Source: Mesobacillus foraminis (GTDB taxonomy: Bacteria; Bacillota; Bacilli; Bacillales; Cytobacillaceae). Taken from it: a stretch of 64,000 nt of DNA. Below, one piece after another: positions 36,564 to 45,246 of the stretch. A program made the translations under genes and the position numbers. Location: contig NZ_SLVV01000009.1 of NCBI RefSeq assembly GCF_004340465.1, positions 1 to 64,000 on the forward strand, read 5' to 3'. The notes below the pieces were generated by a model that did no database searches, was not told the origin of the DNA, and saw only the letters and a program-made list of their open reading frames with translations. Numbering within the stretch: the stretch's first letter is position 1; the number at the start of each line of letters is the position of its first letter.

Positions 36564-37354
36564 TATACAGCTTTATCGGTCAAATAAAATAAGCCGCCGT
36601 TAATAATCGATATATGAATCTTAGGTTCGAATTGATCCTTCAGTGCTCGTTGTTCTATTTCGTAGCTTTCGTTCTTTTCATCACCCTCATAAAAATGCTT
36701 CAATAAATCCAGGTCTTTTTTCCACCTTATTCTCGCGTCATTTGCCCAGCTGTGGTCTTCTTCTGCGATCAATGTTCTTAAAAGACTTTCAATTCTCGCC
36801 ATTCCGCTCTTTGGCATAATAAGCGGCGATAGTGTAAAGGCATAATCCGGGATTTTAGGAGTTAACTCTATCTTGAGCAGCAAATCGTGAAAGTCAGTTA
36901 CCATTCTTCCGTTAATCAATTGAAGACCTATTGATTTGTATACATCTCGTTTTCGGTCACATTGATAAGAAATCTTCATATTTACACATAGCCAGGGGAG
37001 TAATGGGATCTGGGATCCCATTGCTCCTTCTTTATTTTCATAAAGGCGGATATAGCCGGCCAGCCTTTTGGTGGATTCAAAGATTTGATGTAGCCTTGGT
37101 GAACCGAAGTGGATGTTTTCCCCTTTGATATTTTCGGGAACATTACTTTGATCGGTAATTAAGGTAAGTTTCATTGGATTGGGTATTCCACCTGTTTTTT
37201 CGAGATAATGCCAATAGAAAGGCCTGTTCATTAGCTCTTTATCCAGTTCTTCGGTCAATTGGACTGTCATATAACCATCGGCTAGCTCAACAAATTCACA
37301 GCCGTTCGAATCAAAGTAATTATGAAGAAATTTATAAATTTCCTGTTGCTGCAT
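36563..37354 (-). CDS. yqhG: YqhG family protein
   Basis: This is a 263-residue cytosolic protein of the YqhG family (start MQQQEIYKFLHNYFDSNGC, internal PFYWHYLEKTGGIPNP). It overlaps the 3' end of the SNF2 gene by 23 nt and is probably its operon partner. Biochemical function is unknown. Confidence 0.88.
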   Translation of the reverse strand: MQQQEIYKFLHNYFDSNGCEFVELADGYMTVQLTEELDKELMNRPFYWHYLEKTGGIPNPMKLTLITDQSNVPENIKGENIHFGSPRLHQIFESTKRLAGYIRLYENKEGAMGSQIPLLPWLCVNMKISYQCDRKRDVYKSIGLQLINGRMVTDFHDLLLKIELTPKIPDYAFTLSPLIMPKSGMARIESLLRTLIAEEDHSWANDARIRWKKDLDLLKHFYEGDEKNESYEIEQRALKDQFEPKIHISIINGGLFYLTDKAV

Positions 37355-39017
37355 GGTGATTCCCTTCTTTCATTTGCTCTGCAAATTGGATCATTGAAGT
37401 GAAATTTTCCATTTTTATTTTCATTTCTCCTTCAGAAGCTGAGTGTCCAAAAATATCAATCAGATGGTCTTCAATGCTCCCAAATTCAAGCCTGGTCAGG
37501 ATATCATCGAGGTCTCCAATTACTTTTTCAAAAAGATTAATTTTTTCATACAATAATTTCAATATATGTTCCTCGACCGTGTTTTTAATCGCGAAGTTAT
37601 AGATCATGACATCTTTTTCCTGGCCGAGGCGGTGGATTCTCCCAATCCTCTGTTCCAGCCTCATGGGATTCCAGGGAAGATCGAAATTAATGATATGGCT
37701 GCAGAACTGGAGGTTGATTCCTTCACCGCCTGCTTCCGTGGCGATCAAAACCTGGACTTTCTTTTGGAAGAGCTCTCTCATCCAGTCTTTTTTTCCTCGT
37801 TTAAAGCCTCCGCGGAATGGTACGGAAGTAATGCCGTGCTGCTGTAAAAACCATTGAAGGTATAGCTGGGTTGCGCGGTACTCTGTGAAAATGATGACTT
37901 TATCACCTATTTTTTTGATTAGTTCAAGTGCCTTTTCCGCTTTAGAGTTGCGGGGAACAGCTTCAATCCTTTTGATCAACGAGGCAATTGTCGCTTCGTA
38001 TGCTGGCGAAGGGTTTTCCTGGCGCTGAAGCATGTTTTTTAGAGTATAGTAAACGGCCTCCCTGCTGCTGCATGCTTCCCGCTGCAGCGTCATTGTTGAA
38101 AACTGGCTTTGAGTGATTCCTTGTTCTTCTTTTAGCGTAAGGATGCTGTCATATAGGTCCTGTTCTTCCTTTGTAAAATGAATCGGAATGGTTTCAACAT
38201 GGCGTTTTTTCCATTCAATGCCTGTATCTGACCGCCTGTTCCGAATCATGACCTTATTGATGAGTTCCTTTAGATGTTCATTATCTTGAATGGAACGGGA
38301 ATCCTTTTTATATTTTTCAAAAAAGCTCGATTCACTGCCCAGGTGCCCCGGTTTTAGCAGAGAGACTAAATTGAAAATTTCTTCGAGACGATTTTGAATG
38401 GGGGTAGCTGTCAGAAGCAGGCAGAATTTCTTTTTTAAGCTTTGGACAAATTCGTAGTTTTTGGTTTTATTATTTTTCAGTTTATGGGCCTCATCAATTA
38501 TGACAATATCGTAATTCTGTTTAAAAATGATATCCCTGTGTGGATTCCGCTTAGCCGTATCGATCGATGAGACCACTACATCGTACTGCTCCCACATATA
38601 GCTTTTCTTTTGGGCGACAGCCGGAATAAAAAACTTTGTGTTAAGTTCCATTTCCCACTGCAGTACTAGAGAAGCTGGCACGAGGATCAAAGCTTTTTTT
38701 ACAAGGCCACGAATCATATATTCTTTTAAAATCAAACCCGCTTCAATGGTCTTGCCAAGTCCAACCTCATCTGCAAGGATCGCTTTTCCGTGCATATTTT
38801 CCACTACCTGTTTAGCTACTTCTAATTGGTGGGGAAGAGGGGTTAGCTGGGGAATATGAACAGGGGCCCGCAGGCCTTCAAATTCCGGAACTAGTGTATG
38901 CTTTTCCACTTCTACAGCGAGCTTATACAGGTCCCAGCTGCCCCATGGCCCGTCATTTGTTAGTCTATTCAGCAATTCCTCCTGCCAGGAGGAATTAAAT
39001 ATGATTTCAACTGTCAA
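37332..39017 (-). CDS. yqhH: SNF2-family ATPase/helicase, YqhH
   Basis: This 561-residue superfamily 2 ATPase has Walker A ADEVGLGKTIEAG (near residue 85), DEAH box IIDEAHKLKN, motif III LTATPIQN and the C-terminal helicase motifs IIFTEYRATQ, ATEAGGEGINLQ and RIGRIHRLGQ. It is RapA/SNF2-like, acting on nucleoprotein complexes or stalled polymerase by inference. The TTG at 39017 lies 8 nt after AAAGGAG; the longer frame to 39188 lacks a ribosome binding site. It is divergent from the gcv riboswitch. Confidence 0.92.
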   Translation of the reverse strand: MTVEIIFNSSWQEELLNRLTNDGPWGSWDLYKLAVEVEKHTLVPEFEGLRAPVHIPQLTPLPHQLEVAKQVVENMHGKAILADEVGLGKTIEAGLILKEYMIRGLVKKALILVPASLVLQWEMELNTKFFIPAVAQKKSYMWEQYDVVVSSIDTAKRNPHRDIIFKQNYDIVIIDEAHKLKNNKTKNYEFVQSLKKKFCLLLTATPIQNRLEEIFNLVSLLKPGHLGSESSFFEKYKKDSRSIQDNEHLKELINKVMIRNRRSDTGIEWKKRHVETIPIHFTKEEQDLYDSILTLKEEQGITQSQFSTMTLQREACSSREAVYYTLKNMLQRQENPSPAYEATIASLIKRIEAVPRNSKAEKALELIKKIGDKVIIFTEYRATQLYLQWFLQQHGITSVPFRGGFKRGKKDWMRELFQKKVQVLIATEAGGEGINLQFCSHIINFDLPWNPMRLEQRIGRIHRLGQEKDVMIYNFAIKNTVEEHILKLLYEKINLFEKVIGDLDDILTRLEFGSIEDHLIDIFGHSASEGEMKIKMENFTSMIQFAEQMKEGNHHAATGNL

Positions 39018-39167
39018 CTTGCCCACTCCTTTGGAGGTAAAAATATATTGCCGGAACGAACCGTATAATGGTAGGATGGAAGTAGATTTAATGTTTTGAA
39101 ATTTAACATAACGGCATTTACACATGCTGGTGCTTTTATGGTATAGCATAACCATTCTGAAAAAAAT

Positions 39168-39173
39168 TATAAT
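39168..39173 (+). promoter_or_regulatory. -10 element of the gcv promoter
   Basis: TATAAT at 39168-39173 places the transcription start just before the riboswitch. The -35 is weak. Confidence 0.55.
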
Positions 39174-39179
39174 AGCGGA

Positions 39180-39390
39180 TGACGGCAAGGGGAGAGACTA
39201 CGTATGTAGCGCCGAAGGAGCAAGCAAATCCTGTGAATCTCTCAGGCAAAAGAACTCTTGTTTGACGCAGCTCTGGAGAGTGTTCCCTAACACGGAACCA
39301 CCAAAGGGGAAAGCCTCATGGTCGAGGTAAACTTTCAGGTGCAAGGACAGAGACCTTCTCATTTTAAAGAGGGGGTTCTCTGTCCTTTTT
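39180..39390 (+). promoter_or_regulatory. Tandem glycine riboswitch with terminator, controlling gcvT-gcvPA-gcvPB
   Basis: The leader has two glycine aptamers. The first, about 39187-39280, shows GGGGAGAGACTACG, GCGCCGAAGGAGCAA and CTCTCAGGCAAAAGAAC. The second, about 39284-39350, shows CACCAAAGGGG and CTTTCAGGTGCAAGGACAG. The 3' end of aptamer 2 overlaps a terminator (39343-39355 pairing with 39374-39387, then T5). In B. subtilis glycine binding to this class stabilises the aptamers, disrupts the terminator and turns the operon on. The same logic is inferred here. Confidence 0.95.
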
Positions 39391-39441
39391 GTTATACCCG
39401 TATACTTAAGTCGATATAGTTGATCTATTGAAGGGGGTTAA

Positions 39442-40554
39442 ATGATGGGAGAATTAAAGCGGACACCGCTGTTTGAAGTGTACAAAGAATATGGGGGGAA
39501 GACGATTGATTTTGGTGGATGGGAGCTGCCTGTCCAATTTTCAAGCATCAAGGAAGAGCATCAGGCGGTCCGTACCAAAGCAGGGCTGTTCGATGTTTCC
39601 CATATGGGGGAAATCGAGGTTAAGGGAACGGGCAGTCTGGACTATCTGCAAAGAATGATGACAAACGATGTTTCCAAATTAAAAACCGGGAGTGCCCAGT
39701 ATACAGCCATGTGTTATGAAAATGGCGGAACGGTCGACGATCTCCTTATTTATAAGCTTGAAGCAGAACACTATCTGCTTGTAGTAAATGCGTCCAACAT
39801 AGAAAAGGACTTTGCATGGCTGGATGAACATCTCGAAGGCGATGTTGAGATAAAGAATGTATCCGAGGAATATGCGCTGTTAGCCCTTCAGGGACCTTTG
39901 GCTGAAGATGTTCTGAAAAAGCTTGCAGCAGGTATCGAACTAGCAGGCATGCGGCCTTTTTCCTTCAATAAAGAAGCTGTTATCAGTAGCAAGAGAGTAC
40001 TGGTTTCAAGAACGGGCTATACAGGAGAGGACGGATTTGAGATTTATTGCACCCCCGGGGACGCAGTAAGCCTCTGGAAGGCAATCCTGGAGGCCGGCAG
40101 GGAGGCTGGAGTCCTTCCATGCGGCCTGGGAGCGAGGGACACACTTCGTTTTGAAGCTAATCTTGCGCTGTACGGGCAGGAGCTGTCTCCTGATATTTCC
40201 CCGCTGGAAGCCGGGATCGGTTTTGCTGTCAAATTGAGCAAAGAACAGGACTTTATAGGCAAAAATGCTCTATTGAAGCAAAAAGAATCATCTGTTCCCA
40301 GAAAGCTTGTGGGGGTCGAAATGATTGACAGGGGTATCCCCCGCCATGGCTATCCAGTATACAAGGATGGAAGCAGGATCGGTGAGGTCACTACTGGTAC
40401 CCAGTCGCCTACATTAAAAAGAAATATAGGCCTTGCTTTGCTTGAAGCCAGCCATGCGGAAGCAGGAACGGAAGTTGAAGTCGAGATTCGCGGAAAGAGA
40501 TTAAAAGCAGCTGTAACGAAAACACCTTTTTATCAAAGAAAAAAGAAGCAATAG
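39442..40554 (+). CDS. gcvT: Glycine cleavage system T protein (aminomethyltransferase)
   Basis: GcvT transfers the methylene unit from the lipoyl-bound aminomethyl group of GcvH to THF and releases ammonia. The 370-residue protein has [13 protein letters not shown], the DVSHMGE motif, the folate-site region and [13 protein letters not shown]. Two ATGs (39442, 39445) follow AAGGGGGTT; the second has better spacing. It is first in the riboswitch-controlled operon. Confidence 0.96.
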   Translation: MMGELKRTPLFEVYKEYGGKTIDFGGWELPVQFSSIKEEHQAVRTKAGLFDVSHMGEIEVKGTGSLDYLQRMMTNDVSKLKTGSAQYTAMCYENGGTVDDLLIYKLEAEHYLLVVNASNIEKDFAWLDEHLEGDVEIKNVSEEYALLALQGPLAEDVLKKLAAGIELAGMRPFSFNKEAVISSKRVLVSRTGYTGEDGFEIYCTPGDAVSLWKAILEAGREAGVLPCGLGARDTLRFEANLALYGQELSPDISPLEAGIGFAVKLSKEQDFIGKNALLKQKESSVPRKLVGVEMIDRGIPRHGYPVYKDGSRIGEVTTGTQSPTLKRNIGLALLEASHAEAGTEVEVEIRGKRLKAAVTKTPFYQRKKKQ

Positions 40555-40569
40555 GAGAGGGGAACAACT

Positions 40570-41916
40570 ATGAAGCATCGTTATCTGCCACTGACGGAAA
40601 AAGATAAAAAAGCCATGCTTGAAGCCGTGGGGGTCAGCACTGTTGATGAGCTATTCAGCGACATACCAGAAAGCGTGCGCTTTAATCGTGAATATAATAT
40701 TAAGGCAGCTAAATCAGAGCCAATGCTTATGAAGGAATTGGCAAGGATGGCCGGCAAGAATGCCGACACCAAAACCTATTCTTCTTTCCTTGGGGCTGGG
40801 GTTTATGATCACTACACGCCTGTTATTGCTGACCATGTAATATCGCGTTCCGAGTTTTACACCGCCTATACACCGTATCAGCCCGAAATTTCCCAGGGGG
40901 AGCTGCAGGCAATCTTTGAATTTCAGACGATGATTTGTGAATTAACCGGAATGGAAGTAGCCAATTCTTCCATGTATGACGGGGGTACTGCCTTAGGTGA
41001 AGCGGCCATGCTCAGTGCAGGACAGACAAAAAAGAAAAAGATTCTTATCTCTGCAGCGGTTCACCCGGAGGCAAGGGAAGTGGTGAAGACTTACGCGAAG
41101 GGCCAGTATATTGAGGTGGTCGAGGTTCCTCATAAAGACGGAATCACGGATACAGAAAAGCTTCAAAGCTTGGCAGATGAAGATGTTGCCGCTGTGATTG
41201 TGCAATATCCTAATTTTTTTGGCCGAATCGAACCTATGAAGGAGATTGAAACAGTTGTCCATTCCCAAAAAGCGCTTTTTGTTGTATCAAGCAATCCCCT
41301 TGCTTTAGGAGCTTTGACACCCCCCGGGAAATTCGGGGCTGACATTGTTGTTGGGGATGCACAGCCATTCGGGATTCCTGCAGCCTTTGGAGGACCACAT
41401 TGCGGATATTTTGCCGTCACTTCCAAACTCATGAGAAAGATACCAGGAAGGTTGGTAGGACAGACGAAGGATGATCAGGGCCGCCGCGGATTTGTTCTGA
41501 CCCTTCAGGCACGTGAACAGCATATACGCCGTGACAAGGCGACTTCAAATATTTGTTCGAATCAGGCTTTGAATGCTCTGGCTGCATCGGTAGCAATGAC
41601 TGCCTTGGGAAAAAAGGGTGTAAGGGAAATGGCCATTGCAAATATTCAAAAAGCTGGATACGCGAAAAAAATATTTAAGGAAGCAGGCTTTAATATTGTA
41701 TTTGAGGGGCCATGCTTTAACGAATTTGTTGTCAAAATGGACGCTCCTGTCAAGTCGATTAACCAGGAATTGCTCAGTAAAGGATATATTGGGGGATATG
41801 ACCTGGGACGTGACTACCCTGAGCTGGATCGGCATATGCTCGTAGCGGTAACAGAATTGAGAACAAAAGAAGAAATCGATATGTTTGTAAAAGAATTGAG
41901 GGATTGCCATGCATAA
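40570..41916 (+). CDS. gcvPA: Glycine dehydrogenase (decarboxylating) subunit 1
   Basis: This is the N-terminal half of the P protein, split into two polypeptides in Firmicutes. With GcvPB it decarboxylates glycine and passes the aminomethyl group to lipoyl-GcvH. The 448-residue protein shows [32 protein letters not shown] and [13 protein letters not shown]. It does not carry the PLP lysine. It overlaps gcvPB by 8 nt. Confidence 0.96.
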   Translation: MKHRYLPLTEKDKKAMLEAVGVSTVDELFSDIPESVRFNREYNIKAAKSEPMLMKELARMAGKNADTKTYSSFLGAGVYDHYTPVIADHVISRSEFYTAYTPYQPEISQGELQAIFEFQTMICELTGMEVANSSMYDGGTALGEAAMLSAGQTKKKKILISAAVHPEAREVVKTYAKGQYIEVVEVPHKDGITDTEKLQSLADEDVAAVIVQYPNFFGRIEPMKEIETVVHSQKALFVVSSNPLALGALTPPGKFGADIVVGDAQPFGIPAAFGGPHCGYFAVTSKLMRKIPGRLVGQTKDDQGRRGFVLTLQAREQHIRRDKATSNICSNQALNALAASVAMTALGKKGVREMAIANIQKAGYAKKIFKEAGFNIVFEGPCFNEFVVKMDAPVKSINQELLSKGYIGGYDLGRDYPELDRHMLVAVTELRTKEEIDMFVKELRDCHA

Positions 41917-43369
41917 GGAAAATCAGCAGCTAATTTTCGAAATGAGCAGCCCAGGACGTATTGGATACAGCCTGTCAGAATTGGATGTCCCGGAGAAAAA
42001 GCTTGAGGATCTAATACCAGAGGGCTACATACGGGAAGAGGAACCCGAACTTCCTGAAGTGTCAGAACTTGATATTATGCGCCATTATACTGCTTTGTCA
42101 AAAAGAAACCATGGTGTGGACTCGGGGTTTTATCCACTCGGTTCCTGTACAATGAAATATAATCCAAAAATCAACGAGAATGTAGCACGCTACAACGGTT
42201 TTGCACATATCCATCCACTGCAGGATGAAAGCTCAGTCCAGGGAGCATTAGAGTTGATGCATGATCTACAGGAACATCTGGTCGAAATCACAGGAATGGA
42301 CGAAGTCACCCTTCAGCCTGCCGCAGGTGCCCATGGTGAGTGGACTGGTTTAATGATGATCCGGGCATTCCATGAATCTAAAGGCGATGTAAAAAGGACC
42401 AAGGTAATTGTCCCGGATTCTGCTCACGGCACAAATCCTGCCTCAGCCACAGTGGCCGGGTTTGAAACAGTGACAGTGAAATCAAACGAAAATGGACTTG
42501 TAGACATTGAGGATTTGAAAAAAGTTGTTGGTCCGGATACTGCAGCATTGATGCTGACAAATCCTAATACACTTGGCCTCTTTGAAGAAAATATTATCGA
42601 AATGGCAGAAATCGTCCACGGAGCCGGAGGGAAATTGTACTATGATGGTGCCAATTTGAACGCTGTCCTTTCAAAAGCGCGACCTGGTGACATGGGCTTT
42701 GATGTTGTTCATTTGAATCTCCATAAAACTTTTACAGGCCCTCATGGAGGGGGCGGGCCGGGTTCTGGTCCTGTCGGAGTTAAAGCAGACCTGGCATCAT
42801 TCCTCCCGAAACCGGTGCTTACGAAACAAAATGATGCCTATGTATTTGATTATGACCGCCCTCAGTCCATTGGAAGAGTCAAACCTTACTATGGCAACTT
42901 TGGAATTAATGTACGGGCTTATACGTATATAAGGAGCATGGGTCCAGATGGCTTAAAGGCAGTGACCGAGAATGCCGTATTAAATGCAAACTACATGATG
43001 AGAAGGCTTGCAGAGTATTATGACCTGCCATATGACAGGCATTGTAAACATGAATTTGTTTTAAGCGGAAGACGCCAGAAGAAACTCGGAGTAAGGACTC
43101 TTGACATAGCTAAAAGGCTGCTTGATTTCGGTTACCATCCGCCAACCATCTACTTCCCGCTGAATGTCGAGGAGTGCATCATGATTGAGCCTACTGAGAC
43201 GGAATCGAAGGAGACCCTCGATGCCTTTATCGATGCAATGATTCAGATTGCACGGGAAACTGAGGAGAATCCCGAGGTTGTCCAGGAAGCCCCTCATACT
43301 ACAGTGATTGGAAGGCTCGATGAAACGACGGCCGCAAGGAAGCCGATACTGCGTTATTATAAAGCATAA
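41909..43369 (+). CDS. gcvPB: Glycine dehydrogenase (decarboxylating) subunit 2
   Basis: This is the PLP-binding subunit of the split P protein, 486 residues, with [24 protein letters not shown] and the PLP lysine K273 in [19 protein letters not shown]. It closes the gcv operon. GcvH and lipoamide dehydrogenase are not in the window; LipM, which feeds lipoyl-GcvH formation, lies just downstream. Confidence 0.96.
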   Translation: MHKENQQLIFEMSSPGRIGYSLSELDVPEKKLEDLIPEGYIREEEPELPEVSELDIMRHYTALSKRNHGVDSGFYPLGSCTMKYNPKINENVARYNGFAHIHPLQDESSVQGALELMHDLQEHLVEITGMDEVTLQPAAGAHGEWTGLMMIRAFHESKGDVKRTKVIVPDSAHGTNPASATVAGFETVTVKSNENGLVDIEDLKKVVGPDTAALMLTNPNTLGLFEENIIEMAEIVHGAGGKLYYDGANLNAVLSKARPGDMGFDVVHLNLHKTFTGPHGGGGPGSGPVGVKADLASFLPKPVLTKQNDAYVFDYDRPQSIGRVKPYYGNFGINVRAYTYIRSMGPDGLKAVTENAVLNANYMMRRLAEYYDLPYDRHCKHEFVLSGRRQKKLGVRTLDIAKRLLDFGYHPPTIYFPLNVEECIMIEPTETESKETLDAFIDAMIQIARETEENPEVVQEAPHTTVIGRLDETTAARKPILRYYKA

Positions 43370-43370
43370 C

Positions 43371-43406
43371 AGAAAAGACTCCGCTTTTATGAACGGAGTC
43401 TTTTCT
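43371..43406. terminator. gcv operon terminator
   Basis: A 13-bp perfect stem (43371-43383 with 43394-43406; GACTCCG/CGGAGTC core) with T-rich right arm lies right after gcvPB and faces convergent yqhL. Confidence 0.88.
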
Positions 43407-43466
43407 TATGAGGAAATCGGGATTTCAAAATAATATTTTAATAAATAGACTATTTATTAAAATACG

Positions 43467-43847
43467 TTACTTTACTTTGACTTTCCCGGACCACTTTTTA
43501 AAACCACCCTGCAGGTGGGAAAGATCTTTATATCCTTTGCGGTGCAGCATTTGCGCCGCCCGGCCGCTTCGTGCACCACTCTGGCAATAGAGGTATACAG
43601 GCTTGTCAGGGCGAATTTCCTTCATTCGCATCCGCAGCTGGGAAACTGGAATGTTCCTTGCTCCGAGGATATGTCCTCCCGCGAATTCATTCGGTTCCCT
43701 TACGTCAATCAATTGTGCTTTTCGATAGCCTGCTCTGAATTCATCTTCAGTCAATGTTTTGACAATCCGCTTCTGATAAAAATACATAAATGCAGAGTAA
43801 GCGATGATAACTGCAAGCAAAATGAGAATAAAATATAGTGTATCCAA
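43467..43847 (-). CDS. yqhL: Membrane-anchored rhodanese-like protein, YqhL
   Basis: This 126-residue protein has one N-terminal membrane helix (about 3-24) and a rhodanese domain with LIDVREPNEFAGGHILGARNIP and the active-site Cys loop YCQSGARSGRAA. Rhodaneses move sulfane sulfur; the acceptor is not known. The TTG at 43847, 8 nt after AAAGGAG, is chosen over one at 43865 that precedes this site. Confidence 0.87.
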   Translation of the reverse strand: MDTLYFILILLAVIIAYSAFMYFYQKRIVKTLTEDEFRAGYRKAQLIDVREPNEFAGGHILGARNIPVSQLRMRMKEIRPDKPVYLYCQSGARSGRAAQMLHRKGYKDLSHLQGGFKKWSGKVKVK

Positions 43848-44068
43848 TGTTTCTACTCCTTTCAAGCTAACTGCGCCACCTTATATTATATAAGTGATTG
43901 CCTGCAAGGGCAAAGGGAATTAGTAGAAAAGGAAACTTTTCGGAATATTCAGCCTGAACTGCCTTCTTTGTTTTTAGGATTAAATTTTGATAGACTATTA
44001 AAGGTCTGAAAGGAATCGTATTTTTAGTCATATTTTATTTTAGAAACGACATAAAAGAGGTTGAAAGA

Positions 44069-44905
44069 ATGGAAAAAGAAGTATGGAGATATATCGATTC
44101 TGGGTATGGGTCGCCATCGTTTAATATGGCTCTTGATGAAGCTTTGCTGGATTGGCACAGTGCAGGAAAAATTCCTCCTGTTATCCGATTTTATGGCTGG
44201 AATCCCGCAACACTGTCAGTAGGGTATTTTCAAAAAGTCGAAAAAGAAATAAATATGGAGGCAGTAAAAATCCACGGGCTTGGCTTTGTCCGCAGACCGA
44301 CTGGCGGCAGGGGAGTCCTCCATGAGCATGAGCTTACATACAGTGTCATTGTTTCAGAGGAGCATCCGGAAATGCCTAAAACGGTTACGGAAGCATACCG
44401 TGTCATATCAGAAGGCATCTTAAAGGGATTTCATAATCTGGGTTTGGAAGCTTATTTTGCAGTACCCAAAACAGCGGAGGAGAGAAATGCTTTAAAGAAC
44501 CCAAGGTCTGCTGTATGCTTTGATGCCCCTAGCTGGTATGAGCTTGTCGTGGAGGGTCGAAAAGTGGCAGGCAGTGCACAGACACGTCAAAAAGGCGTCA
44601 TCCTCCAGCACGGTGCCATTCTCCTGGATCTGGATGAAGACAAGCTGTTCAGTCTGTTCAATTATCCTAGTGAACGGGTAAAGGAGCGGATGCAGAAGGC
44701 TTTTAAATCAAAGGCCGTTGCTATCAACGATATCAGCAGCAGGAAAATCGAAATGGATGAAGCCAAGATTGCTTTCAGGGAAGGGTTTGCAGAAGGGCTA
44801 AATATAGAACTTGAACCCTATACCTTGACTAAGGATGAAATGGATTATGTGATCGATCTGGCAAAATCCAAATATGAAAGTGATGAATGGAATTTCAAAA
44901 GATAA
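44069..44905 (+). CDS. lipM: Octanoyltransferase LipM
   Basis: LipM moves octanoyl from acyl carrier protein to GcvH, the first step of lipoate assembly in B. subtilis. The 278-residue biotin/lipoate-ligase-fold protein has [18 protein letters not shown] and the catalytic cysteine at exactly C150 ([25 protein letters not shown]), plus K in GRKVAGSAQ. The ATG follows AAAGAGGTTGAAAG. Confidence 0.94.
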   Translation: MEKEVWRYIDSGYGSPSFNMALDEALLDWHSAGKIPPVIRFYGWNPATLSVGYFQKVEKEINMEAVKIHGLGFVRRPTGGRGVLHEHELTYSVIVSEEHPEMPKTVTEAYRVISEGILKGFHNLGLEAYFAVPKTAEERNALKNPRSAVCFDAPSWYELVVEGRKVAGSAQTRQKGVILQHGAILLDLDEDKLFSLFNYPSERVKERMQKAFKSKAVAINDISSRKIEMDEAKIAFREGFAEGLNIELEPYTLTKDEMDYVIDLAKSKYESDEWNFKR

Positions 44906-44930
44906 GCGGCCTGTACGCTTTTTCTTTTTG
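44904..44930 (+). terminator. Weak terminator after lipM
   Basis: AAGCG (44904-44908) pairs with CGCTT (44916-44920), followed by a T-rich tract. It is short but well placed. Confidence 0.55.
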
Positions 44931-45077
44931 CTGGTATAAATAATTTCTCCCTAAAAAAGCAAGGGGCGAAATTTGTTAAAATTTATCGTTTTATGGTGAA
45001 TATCCGTTTTTCTCTCTTTTATTCTCATATTTTTAATCTATTTGAGGTTTGACAAATTCATAAATAGTTGACCTAGA

Positions 45078-45092
45078 ATCAATATATAGTGT
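45078..45092 (+). promoter_or_regulatory. NrdR box 1 upstream of nrdJ
   Basis: ATCAATATATAGTGT resembles the NrdR-box consensus (ACACWATATATWGTGT). It forms a perfect 15-bp inverted repeat with box 2; centres are 32 bp apart, about three helical turns. TTGACA at 45049 is a possible -35. Confidence 0.8.
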
Positions 45093-45109
45093 TGTCGAAA
45101 ATTTAAAAT

Positions 45110-45124
45110 ACACTATATATTGAT
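45110..45124 (+). promoter_or_regulatory. NrdR box 2 upstream of nrdJ
   Basis: ACACTATATATTGAT is the exact reverse complement of box 1. Paired boxes in helical phase are the usual NrdR arrangement before ribonucleotide reductase genes. NrdR itself is not encoded in the window. Confidence 0.82.
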
Positions 45125-45246
45125 TTTGGGTGTTTCGATGTGATAACGTAAGGGTAATTCGAAAGTACATCCAGAGGAAACAGTGAAATCTAAGAAGCTT
45201 GTAAACTGGACGGTATTTCTGAATTTTACTAGAAGGAGATGTGATT

